A stretch of 64,000 nt of DNA, taken from assembly GCF_000003815.2 (NCBI RefSeq), contig NC_049980.1:1559924-1623923 (forward strand), in the 5' to 3' direction. Of this stretch, positions 1-12,309 are shown one piece after another. Source of the DNA: Branchiostoma floridae. Lineage: Eukaryota; Chordata; Leptocardii; Amphioxiformes; Branchiostomatidae. Under the pieces are notes generated by a model. The model made no database searches. It was given only the letters and a program-made list of their open reading frames with translations, and was not told the origin of the DNA. Made by a program: the position numbers and the translations under genes. Every line of letters starts with the position of its first letter. Position 1 is the first letter of the stretch.

Positions 1-151
1 TAACATAATTTATGCCCGCAAAGAGCTCTGGGATTGATTGCGCAACCAGGATATTGACCCTTGACCCCATTCATGCAGCCCCCATCTTCTTCCCAGCTGT
101 TCCTGGTTACCACACAGAAGCCACAAAGGTTCCTGTGGGGAATACCCCCAG

Positions 152-210
152 CCGGTTATATAACCGGACCCCCACACAGGCACAGCATGTGCATCCGGTT
201 ATATAACCGG
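152..210. repeat. Pair of identical 16-bp palindromes
   Basis: CCGGTTATATAACCGG occurs at 152-167 and again at 195-210, each a perfect palindrome, with 27 bp between containing the smaller inverted pair GCACAGCATGTGC. Flanking CCTGTGGGG (about 132-140) and CCCACACAGG (171-180) are also inverted. The group could form cruciforms or be the end of an inverted-repeat element continuing left of the window. Confidence 0.85.
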
Positions 211-1456
211 GCCCGCAGGACAAGGGTTAAGGCTTCTTGAGTAGCACTTAAACTAATAAAAGCATTGTCACTATGATTGCATTGCTAGTCTTACAGTCAC
301 AATGTCTGCATTGCTATCTATCAACTTCAATTTTCAAAGAATTAAAAACGAAAGAAGAATATGTTTTTCAAAGAGGTCTAGAGCTCACCGGCACTAAATG
401 CATATCTGAACAATATTGTACCAAAGAATTTCCAAAGAGAGTGCAAAGACCAGCTTTCAGTCCCAAACTACATTTTCAGGGTAGCCTTAACTGTTTGTCA
501 ACAAAAAGAAGAAGGAACTAAAAGGAATAACACGGAGTTGTTCATTCTTCAGACTTCTTCATTCACGAGTCGTACATTGTATAAACGGACCCTTACAGAT
601 ATAATCAATGTATCGGACACTTGTGACTGGCTTCAGCCGCTGCAGGGCGGGGCTGACTAACTCCCAAAACTTTCACCAACACCTTTGGGTAATCAAGATG
701 GTGGATTATCAGATTTTCTGTTTCTTGAGGCGGGAGTTACCATGGCGCTGTGCGGAAGGCATGAACAACGACATTTGTATGGATTTTTTCTTTCTTCTTG
801 AAAATTGGGAAACGTCTTTATGGTGATGTTGTTAAACATTGGGAGTGGCTGCGATGCAGGTCAGGAGATTCCAATGCAATGCTTGAATCTTTACACGATT
901 TGAATGGAAAGCAGACCCAAAATATTGATAGGAGGTTGAATGGATCAACTCGCCCACTAATTCTGTTGAGCTTGCTTGGAATACGGTTATTGATAATACG
1001 TACTGAACAATGCAGAATTATAAGATAACTTTTTTGGATTTGGACAACCAATCTCAACCCATAGCTTAAACTGCATGTTGAAAATTGTGTATTTGCTGTT
1101 TCAACTCAGTTTAGTGTCTCAGTTCATTTAAAGGAGTGCTCTTAAAAAAGGAAACTGACTGTCAAATACTTAAAGACCTCTTCAAGATTAGACATAGAAA
1201 AAAATGATAATACATGTAGCCTACAATACACAGTTATGACTTAAGTGCATTTTGTACATATTTAGCAATTGACTTTTACCACTCAACTTTGCTGACACAT
1301 GTCTGGGTTCTGTTGATTTTGCCATCATTGAATAAAATTCTTAGCAATATTCTGGAATATAGCCATAAAATTTAAAGATAAGTTGAATAAGCTTTGGATT
1401 TTTAAATTTACACTGATTTCAAGACCTGTTAAGACTATGCAACATTAACTATATTT
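211..1456. other. No gene recognised
   Basis: Short chance frames on both strands, no splice-framed coding stretch, no repeat family found elsewhere in the window. Confidence 0.6.
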
Positions 1457-1677
1457 GGTAACGCTAGTTCACCTTTATCCGTGGGGTAACCTTTATTCGT
1501 TGTTTTTGAAAGCAGAGTATTCTGGGATATCAAGTCAACGGACGGTTGTTTAAAACTGGAATATTTTTAAAATATTGCAATTAGAAACCACCGTCCGTCC
1601 TGATAATTTTCCTAAATTCCTGTTTTTAAATACGATGGATATAGGTTACTTCACGGATAAAGGTGTACTAGCGTTAA
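1457..1677. mobile_element. Foldback MITE, copy 1 (AACGCTAGTTCACC ends)
   Basis: About 220 bp whose ends are inverted: AACGCTAGTTCACCTTTATC at the left and GGATAAAGGTGTACTAGCGT at the right. Inner segments (CAACGGACGG... and ...CCACCGTCCGT) are also inverted, so almost the whole element folds on itself. TTAA flanks the right end and GTAA (one change) the left. A second copy lies 544 bp downstream in the same orientation. No coding capacity, so mobilised in trans if at all. Confidence 0.85.
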
Positions 1678-2220
1678 ATGCATGTATCATTATGCAGATA
1701 AGTACTATTACATGTACCATGTAACCGCAGTTATAATGTGTCAAGTCTGGTATTTGTATAAAATTGCCTATTTGCGCACTGCTTATAAGATTATCTCTTT
1801 GTGGGAAAAGAATGGGTGTGGCCCTATGAAGACGGCGAGATCTCATACCGCTTTCTTAGAAACTCCTAGAGGAAATATTGCCTGCAAATTGACGGCAGCA
1901 TATCACTGCGCTCTTATATGGGTGTTATACGATACCCCCGGATGGGCAGCAAAGATCTATTTTACATTCCTGTCAGTCGCCTCGCCAGCCCGGCCGCCTT
2001 CCAAGGATGGATGGCTCCTCTAATTTGTTCATTTATTTTTTTAATGGCGCCGTCCATTATATATGGACACTAGTGATTACTGGGGATGGATTCTTTAGTG
2101 TGGGTGGGGCCCGACCGTATCATGGCAGCAGTGTGGGTATACCAAGACTGCATTTTGTAAAAGGAGAGGCTGTCTTGAATTCTAGAATTCAAGCACATAT
2201 CTTCAATCACGTTATGGCCT

Positions 2221-2441
2221 TTAACGCTAGTTCACCTTTATTTGCGGGGTAACCTTTATCCGTCGTACCTGAAAACAGGATATTTAGGGATATCACGTTG
2301 ATGGGCGGTGTTTTCAAATTCCTTTTTTTCCAGTATAATGTAGTTTGAGACCACCATCCGTCGACTTGATATCCAGAAATACCCTTGTATTTAATACAAT
2401 GGATAAAGGTTACCCCGCGAATAAAGGTGAACTAGCGTTAA
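2221..2441. mobile_element. Foldback MITE, copy 2 (TTAA-flanked)
   Basis: 221 bp bounded by exact TTAA on both sides (2221-2224 and 2438-2441). The left half and the reverse complement of the right half agree at roughly 80% over about 100 bp, starting AACGCTAGTTCACCTTTATT. TTAA targets are typical of piggyBac and Kolobok superfamilies, but because the end is TTAACGCTAG / CTAGCGTTAA the TTAA may instead be part of the inverted repeat. Same family as the copy at 1457-1677. Confidence 0.87.
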
Positions 2442-2654
2442 ATGTAATGCACATTTTTCTTATTTCTTCATAGAAAAGAAGGAAGAGGAAAGATGAACCA
2501 AATTTCGATGACTTTGTCACCTTCTTCAGGGCAATACCTGAGTACATGTACATGTATGTGCATACTTTGTATTATGTAGATGTTTGTGGACGCATCTGTA
2601 ACTGTAAATCGCGACACCTAGTGCTGTAGTACAATGTGAACCAGTCAACAGAAT

Positions 2655-2700
2655 TGTCCTGAGGAAGGAGACAGATGGTCATCAAAATGTTGGAGGTGTG
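2655..2700 (+). repeat. Degenerate Penelope-like / hammerhead-core fragment
   Basis: CCTGAGGAAGGAGACAGATG, then GTCATCAAAATGTTGG, follows the same plan as the units at 22270-22464 and 38083-38237 (CTGANGA, hairpin, AAAAC/T GT), but the stem is weak and GAAA has become CAAA. An old, decayed relative. Confidence 0.4.
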
Positions 2701-3768
2701 ATTAAAGCTAAGATTATGTAAAAGACTGTATTCTGCAGAAATTCAAAAATCTCTCTGTTCAAGTTGGTGGTGTTTAGAAAGGAGAAGATTTTTGACATTA
2801 GCAATACTTGGGTGTATTACAGCAATTTGAAGCAGAATTGCACTAAAAAGTTGTGTATCATGTAATGCTGCTAATGAATAGACCATTTTTTCTATGTTGC
2901 AAGCTTCATCAAGGATAGTCAATCATAATCATAGGAATTTGAAAAGGTACAAAATGTAACTGACAGAAAAACAATGTGTACTTACTTTGATAAAAGAATG
3001 ATGTACGCGGTATCTAACGGGGAGTCCGGTCCTTGTAAAGGGATGAAATGGTTTACAGGAACATAAATATATGATGGTGCAGGCATTGCAAATTCAATAT
3101 TTGTGGCTGTAAAACAGGGTTTAAATTTTAATGCTTGCTTGGTACATTAGCTCTGTAATAAATAAATAAGTAAAGGTTGGTTTAATAGGTCAACTGGTGA
3201 TGCTACTTGCTGAATGATTGCTGCTCTAGAATAGAGTAAAGGTCAGTGACATTTAGAACTTTTTTCCAATTTAAAAGTAGCCTCTATATATGGTGTAAAT
3301 ACCATGAGGAATTGTAATTGTTAGGTCATGACAATTGAATCATAGTGCACTTTCCTACTTTGGTAGAAAAATTGATTATGTCTCCTCAAATCTTACAATT
3401 CTTTCTGTAAGAATCCATACTTTTTGCTTGTTACAATAACTGCAAAAGGAGAAAATGTCAAATCATAGCTGACTGCCCTACTGTTGGAAATACTTTCAGA
3501 CATTTTCTGTCTCCTCACAAACTTTTTGAGGATCTTTTTTTTACTGTGACCACGTCAAGGCAGATCAGGTCAGACCAGCTCAACTAATACAAAGTACATA
3601 CAACCTGTTTGGCTTCCAATTATTCTAAACCTATGTTGCAGCTGAAGGCTTCTGCCATGATCAATTCAAATTTGATGCATAGGTGAACCTTCGTGTTGAT
3701 TTGTGGGTGGCCCGGTCCAACTAGCAGATCAGTTTTGTTTTGACTAATGGAACATTACTAATAAGAGT

Positions 3769-3881
3769 AAAGCCCCGGTCACAAAGCGCGTACGATTCCT
3801 TGCGATTCCTTCCGATGCGCAGGATAAGCGCAGTGCGTCGTGAGTCGGGGGAGAATCGGAAGCAATGGTTTAAGTATATAA
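3769..3881 (+). mobile_element. Solo end of a CACAAAGCGCG-terminated element
   Basis: GCCCCGGTCACAAAGCGCGT at 3771, followed by ACGATTCCTTGCGATTCCTT, is the same terminus found inverted at 4830-4873. The piece runs into another terminus beginning at about 3881, so it is a truncated copy abutting the longer element. Confidence 0.7.
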
Positions 3882-4873
3882 AGCCGTGGTCACAAAGCGC
3901 GTAGTGCATCGTACGATGAGGTCATTAGAGCGTGCCTGCGTCAATCGCAGTGGATCATAGTAAATCGGGGAGCGTCGTATGGCGAAAAATAGAGCTGAAA
4001 TGGATTTTGAACATGTTCAAAATTTCGCTATCGTCGTAAGATTTTATTTGCCCCCATAGCAGAGTTCATTACGGCAATTTTTGTCTACTGATGAGGTTAT
4101 AGATTTATGATTTTTTAGCATGTTGTGATGGTTTCAGTTTTCCCTGATATTGTCGATATTGACGAAAAGGGGAAATATATCTGTCGCAACTGCCACAGTC
4201 GCAACCAGAGAACAGCGCGCCACGCACAGGTGATGCAGACAATTGTTTGATCGCTTCATGCACGTGAGTCTATAATTAGATCAAATCTCAGCTCTCGTCG
4301 GTCTTGGGTCAGTTTACCATAATCATAATAACCATGGGGACAACCCGAACATAAAGGCAGGCTCTATGAGTCGGAAATATATATGATATAATGCTTATCA
4401 TTTGATTTTTGTATGATGGCATCTTTTTGTTGATAGCACATCATGATACGATCTTCGAAAGAGCCTGACACGTAGAGCCGGCAAGCAGGCCGAGATAACC
4501 ATACCAGTACTCACGCTTGATTTGAACTTTTGCTTGTAATACTCTTGTTGTCATGGTCTTTTTTTATTTATTTTTACAGTTAAAGATATTATAGGAAGGT
4601 ATTTAACAGCTATGTCCACATTTGTTGTGGTTAAGAAGCACAAAAGCGCTCANNNNNNNNNNNNNNNNNNNNNNNNNNNNNNNNNNNNNNNNNNNNNNNN
4701 NNNNNNNNNNNNNNNNNNNNNNNNNNNNNNNNNNNNNNNNNNNNNNNNNNNNCATCCGATGCGTTGCGATGGCTTGCGATGCTTATGATTTTCTTGCGAT
4801 GTACTGCGCTCATCGTACGATATGCGGAATAGTCCATCGCAAGGAATCGTACGCGCTTTGTGACCGTGGCTTG
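3881..4873. mobile_element. TIR element with CGGTCACAAAGCGCGTA ends, interrupted by an N gap
   Basis: Left end AGCCGTGGTCACAAAGCGCG, then CATCGTACGATGAG; right end CATCGTACGAT..., then CGCAAGGAATCGTACGCGCT and TTGTGACCGTGGCT, its inverse. The ends are rich in short CGAT/GCGAT words (cttgcgatg, gttgcgatgg). The central part holds no credible reading frame. A 100-base N run (4653-4752) hides part of it. A non-autonomous DNA transposon is the simplest reading; superfamily unknown. Confidence 0.75.
4653..4752. other. Assembly gap (100 N)
   Basis: A run of exactly 100 N, the usual placeholder for a gap of unknown size, inside the CACAAAGCGCG element. Confidence 0.99.
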
Positions 4874-7741
4874 ATCTATGCTGGTGGAAATCAGTAGGAA
4901 GCTTGTCAAGCTTTGCCTCTACACTTCATCTTGTTTTAAAGTTGGGGTTCAGGAAATAAAAACCAATCCTATCCTTTTGGGAGGGGGAAGCAACCATGGC
5001 AAATGACTTGCAATGCATGTCTGTGATAGATTTCCAAATAGTCTTCCTCAGATTCTGTATCTGATTGACATATTGTTTAAAGGCTTTGAATAGTTGATGT
5101 AAAAATGTGTAGTGCTATAGATTGTATTTCTTCAAATAGTTGTGCTTGTACAATTTTATTTTTCTATACAATAACGATTCTATACAATTACGATATGATA
5201 TTGAACATGCCAGTTTCTTTATGAGTTTCATTTACATGATTGATGAACAGTTGGGTCAAAGAAAGGAAGAGAATCCTTTGCCTTTACTTAATTTTTTTAG
5301 AACCAGAATTGAAGATCAAAATTAATTTTCTTTGGCCTTAAGGTTCAGTTTCCATTCCTGCCAAGATTGTTACAAGGTTATTCAAGGAATAACAGCCCAT
5401 GTACAGGCAACCGCCTTGGCTGACCAAGGACCCACAAAATGTAAGTGAATAGAAACCTCTTGTGTAGAGGAAACAGCTGGGGTAGACTTTTCTTGGTAAC
5501 CATCTGGCTCTAAGAATAAAGTTAACGGTATAATTTAGATTCAGGCAGCCATGAGACTAAGCTGTGTTGAATCGGTGATCCATCCAGGGATCATCAAACT
5601 TTTATCAGTATAGTCACCTCGTACTACAGAAACTAGGATAATCTTTGATCCATAGGACCATACCAGAAGTGTTCCAGTGGCTTTATCCTTAGATAACCCT
5701 GACACAAAAACTCTTATCATCTCATCCTATAAGAAGTGCTGTGATAGCTGAACAAGCTTTTGCATGGTCACATTGTTGTTTGTGAATCCAATACCAGTGC
5801 TGCCTTGATGATCATTTTTTTTTGCTTCATACACATTTGCTACAGACACATTTGCATCTGGATACAATTGCAGAAAGCTCATTCTGATTGAAGCATAATG
5901 AATGCAGAAATTTGTACCCTAAAAGGAAGCCTTTTTTGCTGAATGTCAGTTTTGTTGAATTCATCACTGATTTGATTGTTTCCTTTAAGTTGGTAGCTTA
6001 GAACAATGTATTGTTGGTCTTGATTTGTCCCTCCCCCTTTACAATTACCTGAAATCCATGTCCTAATGCAGTTATCTGTGAGGCAATTGAGATGGAATTG
6101 GAGTTGCCAGACTGCACCTCCTGAATAAACAATAGGCGGCCAGCAGACCTAGTTATCGGGACAGGTGATCGCGACGATAACACAGCATGCAGACAAATTT
6201 GTTTGTTTCTGTACTTGCAATGTCCGAAGAATACCTTTGATCATGTTGAAGTGTTAATTGTTCACGTACAGAGAATGCTGTTAGTTTTTCTTCATGCAAG
6301 ACAAGTCTTTGATGCCAACACAGTGGTCTTAAATTCTACTCCGGAGAGGGAGGAGGCTGATACAGCCGATGGCTTTATTTCCAATTTGCAGACGATGTTT
6401 CATTAATAGGCAGCCCATAACGGGCATCGGGTAGTAATTGCATGGGACGACTTCATCACCATGTGCCAATACTATCTGCAGGCACTGTAAATATCGCTTC
6501 CTGCCAAGGCCCCGGTAGAGAAAGACAAAGAATCTGATTATAGGGCATACGTATCAACAAGGGAGGCAAACCTGGCAAGTCAGAACAAAGGCAAGCTTGT
6601 CAAAACTCGCTCACTAACTCCGCATATATATTTTCTTTATTGCAAACTTTGTTTTGATTTTCAAAAATGTGTTTTTCAAAAACTGGTTGCCCCAATAATA
6701 TTTCAGTTAGAACTTTGTGTCTAGGTCTATGATCTAGTTCAGAAGTGGCTAGAGAGCAGGCCTCAGTTATATGTAGTCCTTGTGGACATGTTTTGGGTCC
6801 AAGGCCTCAGCTGCAGCAGTGCCGCCTCATTACGTTATGTTTTCTGTGCCTTCAGCAGTACCAGAATACGGGAGGGAGAAAAAATGGGGTTACTTGTACT
6901 CTAGGTTAAACATTACTACAGGACTAGATCTCTTAACAATTAATCCACTTTAATTTTATTTGGATTATTGCTGGATTTTTAGAATTTTATCATCTAACAT
7001 AAGTTACAGTTTTTTCTATTAGTAAATAGCTATATAGATAAGAGGGAAAATGGTCAATGGGGATGAATCGGTAAAAGATAGACTGACAATATGAGGGACG
7101 ATCTCCACCTCCTCAGTTTACACAGTGCCAAACCAATAGACGGAGGCAGCTGGTGACCTGCCATCAAGCTTCCACACATACATGTATGTGCAAGCATGTC
7201 TAACTCTTGTCATGACAGGGAACAACAGATGATAAACTGACTACCAATAAACTGATATGGTACTTAATGTGAGTTAGTTCTGAGGGTAAGAACTAACTCC
7301 AAAACTGCATCTTGCTATTTTATAACAATTCTTCAAAAGCAAATACAAAGTTTTCATCTAATAAAATAGTATATTAACTATGTCTTTCTTTGCTTGAAGG
7401 GGTTGTCTTGAATCTTTTTCTATGTTGAGAGAAAGCTCATGGTTGTTGCACATAGAGAGAAGCTTGGCTTAAATTTTAAATCATAAGAAAACATGAAAAA
7501 ATACATGACTTTGTAATTCCAATGGTTAGACATGGAGGCCCAAATCCTTTTGCATGTCCTTGAGTTGAACAATGGAACTTTTACGCTCAAGTTTTCCGCA
7601 CGAATGATTTATTGGTACATTCAAAGTTACCATTCCTGTAATTTTCCCCTGTGGAGTTGAATCAGGCTTCCACATCTATATAATCTTAATGTAATTGCTG
7701 GTTACATAAACCCATTCTAATATTCTATGGTTCTAATACTA
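4874..7741. other. No gene recognised
   Basis: A+T-rich unique DNA. A segment near 5403 (GGCAACCGCCTTGGCTGACC) faintly resembles the mariner-type MITE inner sequence but no ends are present. Confidence 0.55.
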
Positions 7742-7743
7742 TA

Positions 7744-8591
7744 CAGTCAAACCTGCCCAAGACGACCACCCGGGGGACCGGGAAAAAGCGGTCAATTTGG
7801 ACAGGTGGTCGCTGAGAAGAGTATCGACTCAAAACATGCCCGATGCAAAGTATAAATGGTTTCCGTTGTATTTAATTGTAATGGCAAATAGCAAGCACAC
7901 TGCACGCACGCAAAGAAGTGAGGTCTTTAATGTCAAATACAACACGCACACTGTAAATTGTAAATCTAACCCCAAGCCTTTATCGAGCTTTTATACGATA
8001 CAGTGTTTTAAAGCTCAAGTATTTGTACACTAACGTTTTAGACGGTAAGGGAACTTTGATGCTGTCAGTTATACCATACAAGCCTTTATGAGTCGCTATG
8101 TTCTTGATCTGAAATAACTACGGTGCACCTTTCGAATTCGATGCCCGGTATGTCCCGATAGCGTACCACGGGTGAATGTACAGTACAGTTGGACAAAAGC
8201 ACTCACACGTACAGATCTTTCTTAAAAAGGTATGAGCTACACAGATCTTTCTTAAGTATGAGGCTATATACGTTTCAGCATTTGTTCACTTTATAATGAT
8301 ATAGATTTAAACAAAACTTCTGTAACAACTAAATTCGGATTTTCTTACAACGATTTCGGCACAAAATCGCGCTAGTTGTCATCAAATATCAATGAAAACC
8401 TCAATTTTGAAAATGATGTGGTCGTTATGGGTCACAATTTGGGCCGGTCGCGGTCGCGTTGGCCAGGTGGTCATTGAGAAAAGGTCGCTTAATGCTTATG
8501 TCAATGGGGAAAAAAATCGGGACCGAGAAAAAGCGGTCGAAATGGCCAGGTGGTTGCTGAGAAGAGGTGGTCGCTCGGGCAGGTTTGACTG
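7744..8591. mobile_element. Mariner-type MITE, 848-bp copy
   Basis: TA at both edges (7742-7743, 8592-8593); ends CAGTCAAACCTGCCC and GGGCAGGTTTGACTG, perfect inverse over 15 bp. Subterminal segments are inverted/direct variants of 'aaaaagcggtc...ggacaggtggtcgctgagaag', repeated near 7785-7820, 8435-8500 and 8525-8580. TA duplication and CAGT ends fit Tc1/mariner. No transposase frame. Two shorter full copies lie at 19514-20090 and 36802-37312. Confidence 0.88.
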
Positions 8592-10715
8592 TATATCCCT
8601 CTACTATCTCACTTGGGTCTTTTTGCTAAAAAAAAGGTGTTTAAACTAAAAATCCACTGGCTTATGCCAACAAATCTTGTAGTGATATTGGACATACAAA
8701 ATGATGATTCATGATAGTAAAGAAGACATCCTCCATTTATTTTTTCTTCTGATGATCACTGCCACAGTACTGCAAAATACTGCAACAGTGTGCTTGAAAC
8801 CTTAGTTTGGCACCCTGCCTGTTACTTGTATCAGTTCCAATAGAGGGGGGGGGGACCACAGTATGGCACCAATTACCTAGCCTGCCTTGCTGCATCTGTG
8901 ATAGGGACTTGGACTGATTTGGTCCCCTGATGAGGTAGCCTTTAGGCCAGGCTTCTTGCTCTGAGGTCTTCAATTAGGATCAGGAGATACAGGGTTGTTA
9001 CATCAGGGTTCAAAACCCCGCCCTGAATTCAACTCTATTTGCAAGGCAGGTTGCTCTTGCTGCCAGTAGGCATGTTATATGAAAGTGCCACATCACATCT
9101 ACCACAGTTTTTTCATTGTATCTTGAAGACGAGAATTGCAGAGAGGGAAGTGTGGTTGTAAAGTGAAGCCAGCTGGAGTCCCTCAGGACAATGAACCCTA
9201 CAGAAAGGACACTGAACTTACAGCAATCTGTTAGCTGCCAGCCGTCTCATCTTGCATCGGGTAGTCAAGACAGGAATAGGTGCAGAATATAATAAGGAGT
9301 TTGCACAAATATCACAGATTCTTCTGGTGCATATTGCTCAATTCCCCTTCCATGTTCAAATTTCATTTCACTGAAATGGGATATTGGAAAGCTTAAGTGT
9401 GTGTGGATGTTTTTTTATTTGTTGCCTTGCGAACTCCATGTAGGTCGTTGACATGCTGAGTGTGCATCAGAAAAAATAACTGCGCTTTCCTTAGGCCAGG
9501 CCCTGATTGTCTGTGTTGAGTGTGTCTTTGGCACTTTTCCAGAGAAGATATTAAAAGGGTTTTTGAGCAGACTCTTGTCTGCAGCTTAAGTACTACAAAT
9601 GAAGCTAGTCTTGGCAAAGTTTTTGTCCAGCACCAAATGGTAATATCTAAACCAGACAAGTGTTAACTCACCATAACAACACTTAGGGACAAGTACATGT
9701 ACATTGGGAACTGGCAAGCTTTTGTACATACAGTTTTTTTTATGCTACACATACCAACATCATAAGCCAATGGTAGTGCCTACTTGTGCATGAGAGGAGA
9801 ATGGATGTCATTGTCAATTCAAATCGAAAAGTCCAGTAAGCAACCATGCAAGTAATAAATGTCCTTAGTTCTGAATTCATTGTTGCTTTTAATTATAGGA
9901 TGGAGATGCTTTAAACTTTTTCCATTTGATTGTGTGAAAGAAGATGCAGGCTTGAAGGTTATCAGAGCAACTTTGGTCGTCCTTGATAAATGCACATGGC
10001 CCCTATAAGTAGTTTGAAGACTGGAAAGTGCACCTATCAACATTTTTCTAATTTTCCTGTAACTTGAGTGCCTGCTCAGCATCCAGACAGAACCATTCAT
10101 GGCCATGTTACAGCCCTGTTCCTGCTCATTACCAGTCAGCATGTTGTAACCCTGCTGGATAACAACCACATAATTACATCTCCCGTCCAATTTGCTTCAA
10201 GGCCACACAAAAAAGGGAAGGTGCCACGTCTTGATATCAAGACCAATCTCCTTCCGACTGCCTTAACCATGTACCATTGAACCGAGGGGCAATAAGGTAC
10301 AGGGGATCATTCTGTACGGCTACAAAATTACGGACCCAAGGTTGGATTAAAGGCTTTTTTTTCTTAGTTCCTTCATCAAGGTTGGAGAAGTCGATCAATA
10401 AATAGCTGTAGAAGATGACTGATGCCATCCCCTGGGTCTCCAAGGTGATAGAACATCAATCTTACCCACACAATATGTGGGTGTCACACCTCTCGTTGGC
10501 AGGGTCATCACCAGACCTGGATGCAAGCTTCATAATCAGAAATATCGAAAGAGAATTTTGAAGAACAACAGAAGGTAATGAACTATGAGAAAATTACTAA
10601 TTTCCCTCCAAATAAAAGCAAATAAGGCCAGTCTGAGGTAAGAAATTCAGTAAACAAACATGTATAGAATAGATGTCCATGGTGCTGAATTCCTGGGCGT
10701 TGTTATTAACTTTGC
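8592..10715. other. No gene recognised
   Basis: An 11-G run at 8844-8854 and a box-B-like GGGTTCAAAACCCC near 9008 are the only marked features. A 123-codon minus frame at 9819-10190 has no domain. Confidence 0.55.
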
Positions 10716-10990
10716 CAAGAAGGTTATGCTTTCATTTGTGCCATGGTAGAGCAGCTGTGGTGTGAGTGTGTACATGGGTTGACATCATCTCAAGAAGCTG
10801 TGGATCGATCTTTGTGATATTTTGTATTTGAGTAGCAATTGTGGATATCAAGGTCTAGTTTGAAAATGGTTCACCTGGTGTTTTCCATCGGCTCTGCAGC
10901 AGACTGTGTATGTTTGTGTGTTTAATAACATAGCTCAAGAAGCTGTGAATGGTTCTGCATTATAGTATATGCATCTAGGGGTCACTAACA
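10716..10990 (+). repeat. Dispersed 'CCAAGAAGGTTATG' repeat
   Basis: Opens with TTTGCCAAGAAGGTTATGCT and holds two diverged copies of CTCAAGAAGCTGTG(G/A)AT with a T-G-rich segment (GTGTATGTTTGTGTG) between. The same opening (CACCAAGAAGGTTATGTTTA) followed by T-G-rich DNA and 'ataactcaacgcctgga' occurs at 59137. Mechanism of spread unknown. Confidence 0.5.
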
Positions 10991-11639
10991 GAAAGGTCAA
11001 GCTCAATAATTGCATTGTAGAGGCTAGTTACAATACTGCAGTGGAAAATAAATTTGAGATTAAAGGTTTCTGCAAGTAGAAGGTTCATGATTTTTAGTAG
11101 TGGATAGGTCTTGGAGCAGAAAGTAACTGATATAAGTTTAGACCCCTTAAGGGCTTGTTTTAAGCTGCAGAGGGTGTTTTTATTGGAAGGAAATCTTTGG
11201 AAGGGAATAACTTGAGCAGGGTTTGATGAATTTGCAAGGTATGAAGTACGAAACTCTCTAGTTTCTTACATGCAACTATTTCTGTCTGATTCTTGGAAAA
11301 AAGAGGCAGGATTGAAAATTAATAAAGCATGTTTGGTTGGTTCAGTTCACCTTTGATTTCCAGCATACATTATTAAGGGAACCAGTGAATGAATGTTTAC
11401 ACCATAGTACTTGACAGAAGAAAATGAAAAGGCTTATCTAGAGAGGCCAACACCTTCAATTACAGATTAGTTGCAGGAAGGTAAGGAAAGGATAGCATTC
11501 ATTTCTTTAAGTTCTACACTGTGATTTCAAGACCCCTGGTACAACAGCCACACATGTCTCTGTCATGGCAAACTGTTAAACAAAGGTTACAAGCCAACAC
11601 TATGTCTCAGTTCCAGAGGATCGTCACAACATAGCAACC

Positions 11640-12040
11640 TGGCAACCAGCAGTTTTCTACATTCAACCACTTGTCTCCTGTCACACAGCAACACAGTTAC
11701 AAGACATGTCATGCCAGCAAGAACACATACAGACTACTGTCGAACCCGAGAACCAATGCCATGAAAGAGGGTTTCATTTATAGATCCACATCTACATGGA
11801 ATGATTTACCAAACAATGTACAATCTGCTAGTAGGGCAAGATTTAGGCAGGAGCTCCTTAGGACATATGAAAAATTAAATTTGGTTAGACGAACTGTAAA
11901 TAACTGCGATAAACTGTAAATAACTGTAAGTATTTGTATGTGTTATGTTTGTACTTAAACACGTCATATGTCCAGGAAGAATAGCTGAGTACAATTTGTA
12001 AAGTTTTGTATGTCAGCTAATGGACTAGTAAAGCATCGAA
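11640..12040 (+). pseudogene. 3' end of a non-LTR retrotransposon (LINE ORF2 tail)
   Basis: An open frame at 11671-11919 (82 codons) ends with FIYRSTSTWNDLPNNV, then a basic helix RARFRQELLRTYEK. 'F.YR....WN.LP..(I/V)..A.....F...L' is the standard closing motif of reverse-transcriptase ORFs of CR1/L2/Jockey-type LINEs, lying just before the stop. The downstream stretch to about 12040 (GGAAGAATAGCTGAGTAC, then GTCAGCTAATGG) looks like a short LINE 3' UTR. The ATG at 11671 is not a real start; this is a 5'-truncated insertion, the usual outcome of incomplete target-primed reverse transcription. No reverse-transcriptase catalytic motif is present. The clade cannot be set from so short a piece. 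Confidence 0.72.
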
Positions 12041-12309
12041 GCATCTAGCTGTTACTGTTGATACAGTGATAATCTTGGCCATCTATTACAACAAGAAAAC
12101 AGACTACTCCTACATGTATGTAACCTACTTGTGGCACCCCATGAGTATGTTCCCTAGCTCAAAATCAATAGGCAATTACCAGGCTAACTTGTGGATTTTC
12201 TCCTCTGTAGGGTCTTCATTGATTAATGTGCACTGCTCATCACCCATTAATCAGTATGGGGGATTCAGATCAATGATTGATGGAATTACAGCATCTATGT
12301 GTGTCACGA

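Noticed and set aside
8990-9030. tRNA or SINE head from box-B-like GGGTTCAAAACCCC
   Set aside because: No box A at a suitable distance on either strand and no SINE body downstream.
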